33,128 nucleotides of DNA from Myxococcaceae bacterium (GTDB lineage: Bacteria; Myxococcota; Myxococcia; Myxococcales; Myxococcaceae), in contig JADGHL010000049.1 in assembly GCA_019686135.1 (NCBI GenBank), positions 1 to 33,128 of the forward strand, in the 5' to 3' direction. Positions 7,373-16,372 of this stretch are shown here, one piece after another. Numbering within the stretch: the stretch's first letter is position 1; each line of letters starts with the position of its first letter. The notes under the pieces are model-generated. The model was not told the DNA's origin, ran no database searches, and worked only from the letters and a program-made list of their open reading frames with translations. The translations under genes and the position numbers were made by a program.

Positions 7373-8533
7373 TCACAACCTCGCGATTTGCTCGAGCAGC
7401 TTCGCGACGTCCGTTTCGTCCTGGTACACGCCGAAGCCGATCCGGAAGCGGTCCTCGCGGGCGTCGGTGATCACCCGCTCCTTGCGCAGCCGCTCAGTCC
7501 AGCGTCGCGCGTCGGGCGAACGGAAGGTGAGGAACTGTCCGCGGTGCTCATCACCCGCGGCAGGAAGGAGCTGCTCGACCTTCAGCGGTGACGACGACGG
7601 CAGCGCGTCGAGGAACTTCCGCTGGAGCCCCTGCGTGTACGCCCGCGTCGTTTCCGGGGTCAGGCCCTGCTCGCGCCGCCAGCGCATCACCGCGTTCAAC
7701 CGGTAGAGCCCGCTGGCATCGAACGTGGCGCCGGCGAAGCGCGTGCCGCCGGGCCCGTAGGGGATGCGATCGCCCATCGCCCCTTCCAGTGCGCCGAACG
7801 CGGCGAACCACCCGGTGTTCACCGGCCTCATGGGCGCAGAAGGCGGGACGTGGAGGAAGCACGCGCCCTCGCCGGCCATCGCGTACTTGTAGCCGCCCGC
7901 GAGGTAGAAGGCGCGCTCGGCGATCGCCGAGAGATCGGTCGGGACGGCGAGGAAGCCGTGGTAGCCGTCTACGACGACCAGCGGTTCGGGCGGCAGCGCG
8001 CGGACCACGTCGGTCCACTGCTGCACCACGGCGCCGGAGTTGAAGAACACCTGGCTGAAGAAGACGAGGTCCGGCTTCTTCGCCCGCGCGGCGTCCACCA
8101 GCCGATCGCCGAAGGTGGCGAACGGTTCGGCCGGAACCCGTGTCGCCTCCACCCGGCCCGCCTCCTCCAGCCGGCGGAGCTGCCGCTCGAAGGAGTGGAA
8201 CTCGCTGTCGCTGGTGACGATCCGCGCGCGATCCGGAAGGCAGGAGAAGATCCGGTTCACGAACTCGTGCGTGTTCGGCGCGAACACCAGCGTCTGCGGA
8301 TCCGGCAGCCGCAGGGTGGCAGCGACTTCCCGCTGCGCGGAGGGCAGCACCTCGCCGAAGACGCGGTCCCACTTCTCGTCCGCCAGCGTCGCCGCATCCA
8401 GCCAGGCCTGCTGGTGCGCGGCGAAGGTGACGTCCGGCCACGGGTGGTGGCTGTGCGCGGCGAAGTGGAGCCGTCCGGGCTCGGCGGCGAAGAAGCGGGA
8501 GAAATGGGGCTTGAGGCTCTGCGTCACGGCCAC
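7373..8533 (-). CDS. Kynureninase-like PLP-dependent enzyme (aminotransferase class V fold)
   Basis: The 386-residue protein has the fold-type I PLP pattern: Asp189 in VVVDGYHGF with His192, and the Schiff-base Lys216 in AGGYKYAMAGEG. The NTGWFAAFG segment near 239 and the GGTRFAGATFDASGLY region resemble kynureninase more than cysteine desulphurase. Kynureninase cleaves kynurenine to anthranilate and alanine, but the substrate here is not proven and many such proteins are annotated only as class V aminotransferases. The start is a GTG at 8533, three bases after the rimO stop, so translation is probably coupled. The stop overlaps the upstream edge of the pyruvyl transferase remnant. Possible metabolic link: anthranilate could feed the aminobenzoyl-CoA-type oxygenase at 3680-5968. 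Confidence 0.72.
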   Translation of the reverse strand: MAVTQSLKPHFSRFFAAEPGRLHFAAHSHHPWPDVTFAAHQQAWLDAATLADEKWDRVFGEVLPSAQREVAATLRLPDPQTLVFAPNTHEFVNRIFSCLPDRARIVTSDSEFHSFERQLRRLEEAGRVEATRVPAEPFATFGDRLVDAARAKKPDLVFFSQVFFNSGAVVQQWTDVVRALPPEPLVVVDGYHGFLAVPTDLSAIAERAFYLAGGYKYAMAGEGACFLHVPPSAPMRPVNTGWFAAFGALEGAMGDRIPYGPGGTRFAGATFDASGLYRLNAVMRWRREQGLTPETTRAYTQGLQRKFLDALPSSSPLKVEQLLPAAGDEHRGQFLTFRSPDARRWTERLRKERVITDAREDRFRIGFGVYQDETDVAKLLEQIARL

Positions 8534-8536
8534 GGC

Positions 8537-9970
8537 CTACCGCGGCGCGCCGATCACCGGAAGCGGGAACGACTGCTCGCGCGCGGCGTGCGGCCGCTTC
8601 TTCGGATCCGGCCGCGCCACCACCTTGCCGATCAGGTCGTAGTCATGGGCCTCGGTGATCTCCACTGTGACGATCTCGCCGGGGTAGCCCATCCCGTCGT
8701 TGATGATCACCTGTCCATCGATCTCCGGCGCCTGGCCCTCGTGGCGGCCCACCAGCAGGTCCTCGGACTCGGGGTGCGGCCCCTCTACGAGCACGTCGAG
8801 GTGCTTACCCACCAGCTTCCGGTTCTTCTCGCGCGAGATCTTCTTCTGGATCGCCATGATCTCCCGCCAGCGGCGTTCGATGATTGCCTTCGGCAGCTTC
8901 CCTTCCATCTCGAAGGCCGCGGTGCCTTCCTCGTCCGAATACTGGAAGCAGCCGAGGTGGTCGAAGCGCTGCTCGATCACGAAGTCCTTCAGGATCTGGA
9001 AGTCCTCCTCCGTCTCCCCCGGGAGCCCGGCGATGACCGACGTCCGCAGCACCAGCCCCGGCACGCGCTCGCGCAGCTTGTGGAGCAGGTCCCTGAGGAA
9101 CCGAGAGTCACGGCCGCGCCGCATCCGCATCAGCAGCTTGTCGCTCGCGTGCTGCAGCGGCATGTCGAGGTATCGGGCAATCTTCTTCTCCGTCGCCATC
9201 ACCTCGATCAGCTCGTCCGGGAACACCCGCGGGTAGGCGTAGTGCAGGCGGATCCACCGCGCGTCCACGTCGCGGCACAGCGCGCGCAGAAGGTCGTGCA
9301 GTTTCGGCTTGCCTTCGAGGTCGTGCCCGTACGCGGTGAGGTCCTGCGCGACCAAGTTCAGCTCCACCACGCCCTGCGCGGTGAGCTGCTGCGCCTCCTT
9401 CACGATGTCGTCGATGGGCCGCGACCGTTGCCCGCCGCGCAGCTTCGGGATGATGCAGAAGGCGCACTTGTTGTCGCAGCCCTCGGCGATCTTCAGGTAC
9501 GCGGTGTAGCCCGGCGACGAGTTCACCTTCGGAGTCGAGGCGCTGTGGATGTAGTCCGGATCCGGAATCACCTGCCGCGGCGCGGCTTCGGCGGCGAGCA
9601 GGTCGCCGATCTGCACGTACGCGGAGGTTCCGAGGAAGTGATCGACCTCGGGGATCTCCTTCGCCAACTCCGCGCCGTACCGCTGCGACAGGCACCCGGT
9701 GACCACCAGGGTCTCGCACGCGCCCTCGCGCTTGTACTGCGCGAGCTCGAGGATGTTGTCGATCGACTCCTGCTTCGCCGGCCCGATGAAGGCGCAGGTG
9801 TTGATGACGATCACCTCGGCGTCCTTCGGATCCTGCACGAGGCGGTAGCCGCGGTGCTGCAGCGTCCCGAGCATGACCTCGGAGTCGACCCGGTTCTTCG
9901 GGCACCCGAGCGTCATCATGTAGAGCGTCTTGTCGTCTCCCCGCTTCGTCTTCGTCGTCACGTCGTCCAC
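8537..9970 (-). CDS. rimO: Ribosomal protein S12 methylthiotransferase RimO
   Basis: RimO is a radical-SAM enzyme that adds a methylthio group to an Asp of ribosomal protein S12. The 477-residue product has all three parts. The N-terminal UPF0004 domain carries the auxiliary-cluster cysteines Cys23 ([12 protein letters not shown]), Cys59 (INTCAF) and Cys93 (TGCLSQRY). The radical-SAM triad is Cys165, Cys169 and Cys172 ([16 protein letters not shown]). A TRAM domain lies near 395-465. The TLGCPKN.VDSE signature separates RimO from MiaB. The longest frame begins with GTG 9970; a GTG at 9961 preceded by AGGTGG is an equally good start. It sits 4 bp after a secreted-protein gene and 3 bp before the kynureninase-like gene in a tight minus-strand run. 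Confidence 0.93.
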   Translation of the reverse strand: MDDVTTKTKRGDDKTLYMMTLGCPKNRVDSEVMLGTLQHRGYRLVQDPKDAEVIVINTCAFIGPAKQESIDNILELAQYKREGACETLVVTGCLSQRYGAELAKEIPEVDHFLGTSAYVQIGDLLAAEAAPRQVIPDPDYIHSASTPKVNSSPGYTAYLKIAEGCDNKCAFCIIPKLRGGQRSRPIDDIVKEAQQLTAQGVVELNLVAQDLTAYGHDLEGKPKLHDLLRALCRDVDARWIRLHYAYPRVFPDELIEVMATEKKIARYLDMPLQHASDKLLMRMRRGRDSRFLRDLLHKLRERVPGLVLRTSVIAGLPGETEEDFQILKDFVIEQRFDHLGCFQYSDEEGTAAFEMEGKLPKAIIERRWREIMAIQKKISREKNRKLVGKHLDVLVEGPHPESEDLLVGRHEGQAPEIDGQVIINDGMGYPGEIVTVEITEAHDYDLIGKVVARPDPKKRPHAAREQSFPLPVIGAPR

Positions 9971-9974
9971 CTGG

Positions 9975-11066
9975 TCACCGGCTTCCCACCTCGGTGCGCT
10001 CGAAGTGGTCGTTCGACCAGACGAACGTCGCGGTGCTGCCCAGCGTGTATCCCACCGTCAGCTCGCCGTCCTCGCTCAAGTCGAAGGACACCGCCCGGCC
10101 GAGCGCGCAGGAGGAGGCCGGCCACTCGAGCACCCGCTCCGCCGTTCGCCCCTTCACGAGGTACAGCGCGAACCGGAGCTCGCGGTCGCCCTCGCACTTG
10201 CCCTCCACCTCATACGGGTTCTTCCCCGAGAGCACGCTCAGCACCGTGCTCCCGCCGGGCAGCGACATCGCGTCGGGGAGGTTGATGCCCGCCTTCTTCG
10301 CGTCGTACGCGTTCTCGGCCACCAGCGAGCGCAGCACGTTGGCGGTCATCGGTTCGTCGGACGCCGCCCAGACGGGGTAGTGCAGCACGGCATACCCGAC
10401 CCAGCCCTTCTTCCGGCCCTCGATGCCGATCACCTCGTCGAACGGCTTGAGCTTGAGCCCTTTGCGAAACTCGTCCGGCAGCCGGAGCGCGTCGGTGGTC
10501 ATCGTGCCGTCCTTGCAGTTGCTGGAGAGGACGGGGGACTGGGCCGGCTGATCGCGATCCTCGTACGTCACGCACAGCTCGAAGACCATCGGCTCCTTCG
10601 CGGGGAAGCGCGGCAGCGCGCGGGCCGGAATCTGCGCCTCCACCGCCAGCCCCGACCCGGTCTTCACGACCGTGGACCGGGTCAGATCCATCGCGTCGGT
10701 GGGCCACCCGTTCGCGTTCATCTGCGGGCGCAGCCCGTCCACCGCGAACCGCCACTCGTTGCCCTCGGCGGTGGTGCCGGCGCCGGGGAAGAAGATCGTC
10801 ACGTCGACGATGTCACCGTTGGTGACGAGGTCGTCCGTCACCGTCACGCCGAGATAGAGCGCATCGCCGCGGTAGCCCACCCGGGCGGACCAGGCGTCCT
10901 CGGGGCCGCTGGTCGGCTTCAGCGGAAAGCCGCAGTTGAGGTCCTTGAGCTGGCCGTCGATCTTCGGCGCCTTCCTCAGCGCGGGGACGGGCTTCGACGG
11001 GCGATCAGCCTGCGCCAGCGCCGCTACGCTCAAGAGGGGCAGGGTTACGAGGATCCATCGTCTCAT
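9975..11066 (-). CDS. Secreted protein with CBM9/DOMON-like domain, unknown role
   Basis: The 363-residue product has a clear signal peptide ([19 protein letters not shown]). Residues about 30-165 resemble carbohydrate-binding family 9 / DOMON-like beta-sandwiches: [14 protein letters not shown], then [29 protein letters not shown] and EWRFAVDG. This family binds sugars or acts as a scaffold in envelope proteins. The remaining 200 residues have no fold I can name and contain three Cys. The start is put at ATG 11066, directly before the signal peptide; a TTG three codon positions earlier is less likely. The ATG lies just after the yajQ stop (TGA at 11069-11071), so coupling is likely. The exact ligand is unknown. 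Confidence 0.7.
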   Translation of the reverse strand: MRRWILVTLPLLSVAALAQADRPSKPVPALRKAPKIDGQLKDLNCGFPLKPTSGPEDAWSARVGYRGDALYLGVTVTDDLVTNGDIVDVTIFFPGAGTTAEGNEWRFAVDGLRPQMNANGWPTDAMDLTRSTVVKTGSGLAVEAQIPARALPRFPAKEPMVFELCVTYEDRDQPAQSPVLSSNCKDGTMTTDALRLPDEFRKGLKLKPFDEVIGIEGRKKGWVGYAVLHYPVWAASDEPMTANVLRSLVAENAYDAKKAGINLPDAMSLPGGSTVLSVLSGKNPYEVEGKCEGDRELRFALYLVKGRTAERVLEWPASSCALGRAVSFDLSEDGELTVGYTLGSTATFVWSNDHFERTEVGSR

Positions 11067-11068
11067 GA

Positions 11069-11566
11069 TCAATCGCGGAAGTTGTTGAACTGAAGATCCA
11101 GCTGGATCTTGTCCTGCTGCGCGCGCAAGAGCGCGATCGCCTGCTGTAGGTCGTCCTTGCTCTTGCCGGTGACGCGGAGCTGGTCGCCCTGGATGGACGC
11201 CTGCACCTTGAGCTTCGACTCCTTCACCACCTTCACCAGCTCCTTCGCCTTCTCGGTGGGGATCCCCTGTTTGATGGTGATGGTCTGCTTCACCATCCCC
11301 ATCCCGACCTTCTCGATGGGGCCGCGGTCGATCGACCGGGCGGAGAGGCCGCGCTTCACTGCCTTCTGCAGAAAGACGTCATAGGCCGCGTTCAGCTTCA
11401 CCTCGTCGTTGGTCTTGATGGTGAGCGAGGCCTTGTCGTCCCCGAGCGTCAGCTCGGTGTTGCTCCCGCGGAAGTCGTAGCGGGTGAGGATCTCCTTCTT
11501 CGCGTTGTTCACCGCGTTGTCGACCTCCTGGAGGTCGACTTTGGAAACCACGTCGAACGAGGGCAT
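11069..11566 (-). CDS. yajQ: YajQ-family nucleotide-binding protein
   Basis: The 165-residue protein matches the YajQ (DUF520) family from end to end. It starts MPSFDVVSKVDLQEVDNAVNNAK, has RYDFRGSNTELTL near 33, contains GMVKQTITIKQGIPTEKAKE near 100, and ends in the conserved LQFNNFRD. Members are small cytoplasmic two-lobed ferredoxin-fold proteins. In Xanthomonas a homologue binds cyclic di-GMP and acts with a transcription factor, while other work reports tRNA or nucleotide binding. The molecular role in this organism is therefore open. It begins 14 bp after the RNase J stop and its own stop is only 3 bp before the next ATG. It probably shares a transcript with RNase J and the downstream genes. 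Confidence 0.92.
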   Translation of the reverse strand: MPSFDVVSKVDLQEVDNAVNNAKKEILTRYDFRGSNTELTLGDDKASLTIKTNDEVKLNAAYDVFLQKAVKRGLSARSIDRGPIEKVGMGMVKQTITIKQGIPTEKAKELVKVVKESKLKVQASIQGDQLRVTGKSKDDLQQAIALLRAQQDKIQLDLQFNNFRD

Positions 11567-11580
11567 GGGAGGGTCCCTTA

Positions 11581-13329
11581 TCAAAGCCGGACGACGATCG
11601 GCAGCACCGCGCTCCGCTTGCCGGTGCGCTGTTTCATCGCCCGACGGACGGCACGGGTCAGCTCCTCGCGCACAAAGGCCACATCGCCCAACAGCGCCCG
11701 GGTCACCGTCTCCAGCGTCTGGCGCGCGTCCACCGCCACGTCGGGGAGGAACAGCGCCTCCTCGCGCGACAGCCCCCGCCCTTCGAGGTGCGGCCCGCTG
11801 ACGATGCGCTGACCCGCCACGTCCACCACCAACGCGGCCACGATGATCCCCAGCTCGGCCAGCTTCTCGCGCTCGGCGACCGCGGCGTCGTCGAGCTGAC
11901 CATCGCCCCAGCGATCCTTGAGCACGCGACCGGTGGGGATCTGCGCGACGTGCCGGCCGGTCCCGTTCTGGAACTCGAGCACATCGCCGTCGCGCGCGAG
12001 CAGCAGCCCGGGCTCGGGCACTAGGCCGGTCTCGCGCGCGAGCTGGAGGTGACGGTGGAGGTGGCGCAGCTCGCCGTGGATCGGCACGAAGTGCCTCGGG
12101 CGCACCGCTTCGATGATCCGCCGCTGGTGCGGCTGCGATCCGTGGCCGCTCACGTGCACGCCGGGGTAGGAGCCGCCGTAGTAGACGGTCGCGCCGCGTT
12201 CGAGGAGACGGTCGATCAGCGCGCCCACCAGTCGCTCGTTCCCGGGGATCGCCCGGGCGCTCAGGATGACCGTGTCCCCGGCCTGAATCGTCAAGGTGGG
12301 CAGCGGGATGAGCGCTTCGGGGTCGCCGGCGTGCGCGTGCCCCGGCGCGCCGGGCTCCACGTCCGCAGCGGGGATCGGCGGCGGCGTGGACCGTGCGAGC
12401 CACGTGCCCATCGCCATCTGCACCAGCGCGCTGCGCGGCTCTGCCTGAGAACCGGTGGCGAGGATGAGGACCTGGTGCGCGGGCAGCGAGGGCGCGTCCT
12501 CGGCGGGGACAATCAGGTGGGAGGGCACGTCGATCAGCCCGAGCTCGCGCGCCAGATCGATGTTCCGCTGCAGCGACCGTCCCGCCAGCACCACCTTGCG
12601 GCCCAGCGTCGCTGCGAGCTCCAGCGTGAACTTCAGCCGGTGCACGTTGGACGCGAACATCGAGACGATCAGCCGGCCCTTCGCGCGCGGAAAGAGCTCC
12701 GCGAAGGTCCGCTCCACTTCGCGCTCGGGCGGCGTCGGGCGCTCCTGTTCGGCGCCGGTGGAGTCCGACAGAAGGCAGGTCACGCCCTCTTCGCCCAGCT
12801 CCTCAAAGCGGCGCAGGTCGGTGCCCAGCCCGTCCACCGGGTCGTCGTCGAGCTTGAGGTCGCCCGTGTGCACAAGACTCGTCCCGTCCGGCGTGCGCAC
12901 GGAGATGGCCGTGGCCTCCGGTATGGAGTGCATCACCCGGATGAGCTCGACGCGGAAGCCGGTGCCGACGAGGAACTCCTCGCGCGCATCGACGCTGCGG
13001 AAGTCGCCGGCCAGCCCCGCCACGTCCACGCGGCCACGCGCCACGCCGAGGGTGAACGGCGTCCCGTACACCGGCACCTGGAGGCGTTCGAGGAGCGAGG
13101 GGAGCGCGCCGACGTGGTCTTCGTGCCCGTGCGTGAGGACCACGCCCTTGAGCTTCTCCGGCTCCTCCAGAAGCCAGGTCCAGTCCGGCACCACCACGCC
13201 GATGCCCGGAGTGAGCGGCGAGGGGAACATCAACCCCGCGTCGATGAGCAGACGCTCGTCCCCGTGCTCGAGCACCATGGCGTTGAGGCCGAACTCGCCG
13301 AGCCCGCCGAGGGGTATGACACGCACCAT
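11581..13329 (-). CDS. rnj: Ribonuclease J (metallo-beta-lactamase / beta-CASP)
   Basis: RNase J is a zinc-dependent 5'-3' exo- and endoribonuclease in mRNA decay and rRNA maturation. The 582-residue protein opens with VRVIPLGGLGEFGLNAMVLE and has the metallo-beta-lactamase motif HGHEDH (67-72). His134 (MHSIPEA), Asp157 (HTGDLKLD), the beta-CASP histidines in HVSGHGSQ (392-399) and PIHGE (His418) follow. The start is set at ATG 13329; earlier in-frame codons give no family similarity. Residues about 312-346 are a Pro/Ala/Gly/His-rich insertion where other RNase J proteins go directly from the 'LVQMA' helix to the 'GDTVI' strand. It heads the minus-strand run to yajQ, is divergent from exonuclease III, and shares a 136-bp upstream region with it. 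Confidence 0.92.
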   Translation of the reverse strand: MVRVIPLGGLGEFGLNAMVLEHGDERLLIDAGLMFPSPLTPGIGVVVPDWTWLLEEPEKLKGVVLTHGHEDHVGALPSLLERLQVPVYGTPFTLGVARGRVDVAGLAGDFRSVDAREEFLVGTGFRVELIRVMHSIPEATAISVRTPDGTSLVHTGDLKLDDDPVDGLGTDLRRFEELGEEGVTCLLSDSTGAEQERPTPPEREVERTFAELFPRAKGRLIVSMFASNVHRLKFTLELAATLGRKVVLAGRSLQRNIDLARELGLIDVPSHLIVPAEDAPSLPAHQVLILATGSQAEPRSALVQMAMGTWLARSTPPPIPAADVEPGAPGHAHAGDPEALIPLPTLTIQAGDTVILSARAIPGNERLVGALIDRLLERGATVYYGGSYPGVHVSGHGSQPHQRRIIEAVRPRHFVPIHGELRHLHRHLQLARETGLVPEPGLLLARDGDVLEFQNGTGRHVAQIPTGRVLKDRWGDGQLDDAAVAEREKLAELGIIVAALVVDVAGQRIVSGPHLEGRGLSREEALFLPDVAVDARQTLETVTRALLGDVAFVREELTRAVRRAMKQRTGKRSAVLPIVVRL

Positions 13330-13465
13330 CGGCGGCAAGTTATGCCGTCGCGCCCCAAGGCGCCCCGAATTCGACCCGGGAGATGGGCGCAGGGCCGGGT
13401 GCCGCTTATGGTTCCCGTGCGCTTCTCCCGTGCGCGTCGTGGCCTGCTGGAGCAGTCTTGATGCC

Positions 13466-14368
13466 GTGGCCGTGCAGCCTCTGAAGATCACCACCTGGAA
13501 CGTGAACGGAATCCGCGCCCGCGAGGCGCAGGTCCTCGAGTGGGTGCAGCGCGAGCAGCCGGACATCTTCTGCCTGCAGGAGATCAAGGCCTCCCCGGAC
13601 GCGGTGCCGGCGGCGCTGAGCGGCATCGCCCCGTACTGGTGCTACTGGCACGGGTACAAGGGCTATTCGGGCGTGGGCCTCGGCGTCCGCAAGGACCTGT
13701 GTGCCGCGAAGCCGGAGTTCTTCCACCCGGCGTTCGACCACGAGAACCGGATCGTGGCGGTGCGGTTGGGCGAGCTGTTGATCGCGTCAATCTACGTGCC
13801 GAACGGGAACAAGGATCTGCCGGCGAAGATCCGGTTCCTCGAGGCGCTGGCGGCGTTCGCCCGCGACGAGCACGCGAAGGGGATGAAGCTCATCCTCTGC
13901 GGCGATCTCAACGTCGCGCTGGAGCCGCGCGACGTGCACCCGGTGCTGCAGAAGCCGACTCAGACCGGCCAGACCGAAGAGGAGCGCGCGCTGTTGCAGC
14001 GGATCCTCGACGAGGGACTGGTCGATCTGCTCCGCCGCCATCACCCCGACGACGACCGGCTCTTCACCTGGTGGGCGCCGTGGCGGAACTTCCGGCAGAA
14101 GAACTACGGGTGGCGGTTGGACTACGTGCTGGCCAGCCGGACCATCGCGGACCGGGCGGTGTCGTGCGACGCGCACCGCGAATTCGGAACCAGCGATCAC
14201 GGCCCGGTGCAGGCGGTGCTGGAGCTCGACCTGCCCAGGCACGCGCCCGGTTGTGGCGAGGAGACGGTGACGGCGGAGGCTCCGGCGGCCGGACCGGTTG
14301 AAGGACAGCTTTCGCTCCCGCTGCTGGCGCCGTCCGGCGAGGACCGGACGCCAGGCTCCGGCTCGTGA
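13466..14368 (+). CDS. xth: Exodeoxyribonuclease III
   Basis: Exonuclease III removes nucleotides 3'-5' from duplex DNA and cleaves abasic sites in base-excision repair. The product shows the endonuclease/exonuclease/phosphatase fold: LKITTWNVNGIR at the start, the metal ligand Glu39 in CLQEIK, the Asp-Asn pair in ILCGDLNVALEP, the YGWRLDYVLAS segment and the terminal SDHGPV with catalytic Asp-His. The start is uncertain: GTG 13466 (300 aa) or GTG 13472 (298 aa). The ATG at 13461 is in another frame. The core ends near residue 258; the last 40 or so residues are a Pro/Glu/Ala/Gly-rich tail absent from typical XthA. It is convergent with the cysteine-free glutaredoxin-like gene, 15 bp apart. 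Confidence 0.9.
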   Translation: MAVQPLKITTWNVNGIRAREAQVLEWVQREQPDIFCLQEIKASPDAVPAALSGIAPYWCYWHGYKGYSGVGLGVRKDLCAAKPEFFHPAFDHENRIVAVRLGELLIASIYVPNGNKDLPAKIRFLEALAAFARDEHAKGMKLILCGDLNVALEPRDVHPVLQKPTQTGQTEEERALLQRILDEGLVDLLRRHHPDDDRLFTWWAPWRNFRQKNYGWRLDYVLASRTIADRAVSCDAHREFGTSDHGPVQAVLELDLPRHAPGCGEETVTAEAPAAGPVEGQLSLPLLAPSGEDRTPGSGS

Positions 14369-14383
14369 GCGCGGGTGCCGCGG

Positions 14384-14743
14384 CTATCGGCCGAGCAGCG
14401 TCTTCAGCTCGCCGGAGTGGATCAGCTTCTTCAGATCGCTCGCGCCGCCGATGAAGGTGCCCTTGATGAAGATGAGCGGGAAGGTCGGCCAGCCCGCCCA
14501 GATCTTCAGCGCGAGACGGCGGCGCCATCCGCGGAGATAGCTGCCGTATTCGAGGTAGTGGTAGGGGATCTTCTGTTCCTCGAGCATCCGGCGCGCGCGC
14601 TTTCCCGGCAGAAGCCCGGCGACGCCGACGACCACGACATCGTGCGTCTCGACGGCAGCGGCCACCTCTTCGACCAGGTCGGCGTGGTACGCCGCGCGGG
14701 CGGCGACGACGGCGGGATGCGAGGGTGGGGAAGGACGGCTCAT
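14384..14743 (-). CDS. Glutaredoxin-fold protein with no cysteine
   Basis: The 119-residue protein follows the glutaredoxin plan: a strand DVVVVGVAG (35-43), a helix KRARRMLEEQKIPY, the hallmark cis-Pro strand GWPTFPLIFIKGTFIGG (84-100) and the closing helix ASDLKKLIHSGEL. At the place of the CxxC or CGFS active site there is GLLPGK (43-48), and the whole protein contains no cysteine. It therefore cannot do thiol-disulphide exchange or hold an iron-sulphur cluster through its own thiol. It may bind glutathione or a protein partner. An Arg-rich segment (LRGWRRRLALK, 70-80) lies before the WPTFP motif. The start is ATG 14743; a TTG four codons earlier is possible. It is the last gene of the minus-strand run that begins with fadN. 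Confidence 0.75.
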   Translation of the reverse strand: MSRPSPPSHPAVVAARAAYHADLVEEVAAAVETHDVVVVGVAGLLPGKRARRMLEEQKIPYHYLEYGSYLRGWRRRLALKIWAGWPTFPLIFIKGTFIGGASDLKKLIHSGELKTLLGR

Positions 14744-14800
14744 GGTGGCACGCAATCTAACGGCCGCATGGGCGTCGCGCTCGACGAACGCCCCATTGGG

Positions 14801-15391
14801 TCACGGCGCCTCGAGCAACTCCCGCACCGCGCGCAGCACGCGCCGGTCGCTCAGCATCAGCGGGTGAAGGAGCACCGGGAACGCGCGCGCGCTCCTGGCC
14901 TGCTTCAGGAGCGAGCTCTTCGCCGGGAGGATGATCAGATCGAGCGGCGTGTAGAGGACGTGGACCTCCACGTCGCCGAACGGATCGGGATCGGCTTCGA
15001 GCTCTCGGAGGAACGCGCTCCCCGGGCGCATCTCGCGGATCCCGGGTCTACGCAACAGGTGTGCTGCCCACGTGCCGGCGTGCGGTCCGGAGATGGAGAT
15101 GAAGCGGCGCGTGCGTGCCTTGCCGTTCAGCTTCTGCAGCCAGTGACGCGCGACCAGCGTGCCCATGCTGAACGCGACGATGTCCAGCTTCTCCGCGCCG
15201 CTTTCCCGAAGGAGCGTCTCCGCTGCCCGGTCCACCTGCGCCGCGAGCTCGCGCAGGCTGACCGAGCCGTCGTTGGGCACGAGGTCGACCGCGTGCAGGT
15301 GCATCGCGCCGGCCGTCTCGAGCGTGCGCTGCATCTTCGCGAACCCGTCGGCGCGATCGTTGAGCCCGTGGATGAAGAGGACCGGGTGCAC
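14801..15391 (-). CDS. Lipase-like alpha/beta hydrolase
   Basis: The 196-residue protein begins with the oxyanion-hole strand HPVLFIHGLNDR (His8-Gly9) and has the nucleophile elbow IVAFSMGTLVARHW with Ser75. The form is AFSMG, where the first Gly of GxSxG is Ala, as in Bacillus-type lipases. The segment FISISGPHAGTWAAHLL resembles the 'gtPh.Gt..A' block of triacylglycerol lipases, and LYTPLDLIILPAKSSLL probably carries the Asp. Substrate may be a lipid ester, but there is no signal peptide, so it should act in the cytoplasm. It starts with a GTG directly abutting the TAA stop of the heme A synthase gene, so translation is coupled. A short hydrolase of another specificity is also possible. Confidence 0.78.
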   Translation of the reverse strand: MHPVLFIHGLNDRADGFAKMQRTLETAGAMHLHAVDLVPNDGSVSLRELAAQVDRAAETLLRESGAEKLDIVAFSMGTLVARHWLQKLNGKARTRRFISISGPHAGTWAAHLLRRPGIREMRPGSAFLRELEADPDPFGDVEVHVLYTPLDLIILPAKSSLLKQARSARAFPVLLHPLMLSDRRVLRAVRELLEAP

Positions 15392-16366
15392 TTATGCCGC
15401 GGCGGTTTCCGACTGAGGTGCCGGTGCAGGGGCGCCCGCCGCTTCCGACGAGAGCGCATCGCCCCCGGCGAGGATCAGCGCGACCCACACTCCGTCTGCG
15501 AGGAACAAGTGGAGCATCTGCATCCACACCGGCGCCAGCAGCACCACGTTGAGAAGGCCCGCGCAGAACTGCGTCGCGAACAGCGCGGTGAGGACGATCG
15601 CCCAGCGCTTCTGCTTCGGCGACGGGCGCAGCGCCAGGGCCGTCCAGCCCGCGGCCACCACCAGCAGCCCGACCACCACCGCCAGGAGCGGGTGGAAGAT
15701 CCGCAGCCGCAGGAGCAGGTGCGCCGTCGGGGAGAAGTCCTGCGACAGCCCGTGCTCCAGGCTCTGGGGTGGCCAGAGCGTGTCGCCGAGTGCGGTCACC
15801 GCGCCGCTGACGCCGAGCACGATCATCCCCAGCGCCGCCGCACCGAACACCGCGCCCACCGCGCCGCCGGAGCGGAGCTTCGGGGGCGCTCCGCCGCTGG
15901 CCGCGCGCGCCGCGAGCGTGATCGAGGCCAGCAAGAGCAACGTGTTCACGAGGTGCAGGCTCATCATGTACGCCCGTGCCATCGACTGGTTCTCCGCGAC
16001 CAGGCGAAACAGCACCAGGCTCGCGCCCACGCCCGACTCCAGCACCATGAAGACCATCGAGAGGATGGACATGCGCTTGAGGTGGGCGCTGGCGGTGCGC
16101 GACCTCAGCGCCCACACCAGCAGCACCAGCACCGCGAGGAACGCCAGCCCGCTGGAGGCGCGGTGGCTGAACTCGATGATCGTCTCGATCGCCTTCGCGC
16201 GGGGGATCACCTCGCCGTTGCACAGCGGCCAGTGCTCGCCGCAGCCCGCGCCGCTGCCGGTGGCGCGGACGTACGCGCCCCAGAGGATGACGACGATGTT
16301 GAAGGCGAGCGTGCCCCACGCGAAGCGGCGCAGGGCGGGGCTGGCGACGGCGGGCGAGGTCTCCAT
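15392..16366 (-). CDS. ctaA: Heme A synthase (CtaA/COX15)
   Basis: CtaA oxidises the C8 methyl of heme O to give heme A for cytochrome aa3-type oxidases. The 324-residue inner-membrane protein has about eight hydrophobic helices in two four-helix halves. The four heme-ligand histidines are His68 (EFSHRAS, with Glu65), His138 (SLHLVN), His225 (IFHPLL) and His286 (LHLFLAD). The extracellular loop after helix 1 has the Cys42-Cys49 pair (GCGEHWPLC) seen in type with disulphide. The C-terminus is an Ala/Pro tail. It begins 6 bp after the thiolase stop and joins the hydrolase gene at TAAGTG. No ctaB or oxidase subunit genes are in the window, so its partners lie elsewhere. Confidence 0.93.
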   Translation of the reverse strand: METSPAVASPALRRFAWGTLAFNIVVILWGAYVRATGSGAGCGEHWPLCNGEVIPRAKAIETIIEFSHRASSGLAFLAVLVLLVWALRSRTASAHLKRMSILSMVFMVLESGVGASLVLFRLVAENQSMARAYMMSLHLVNTLLLLASITLAARAASGGAPPKLRSGGAVGAVFGAAALGMIVLGVSGAVTALGDTLWPPQSLEHGLSQDFSPTAHLLLRLRIFHPLLAVVVGLLVVAAGWTALALRPSPKQKRWAIVLTALFATQFCAGLLNVVLLAPVWMQMLHLFLADGVWVALILAGGDALSSEAAGAPAPAPQSETAAA

Positions 16367-16372
16367 GACGCG

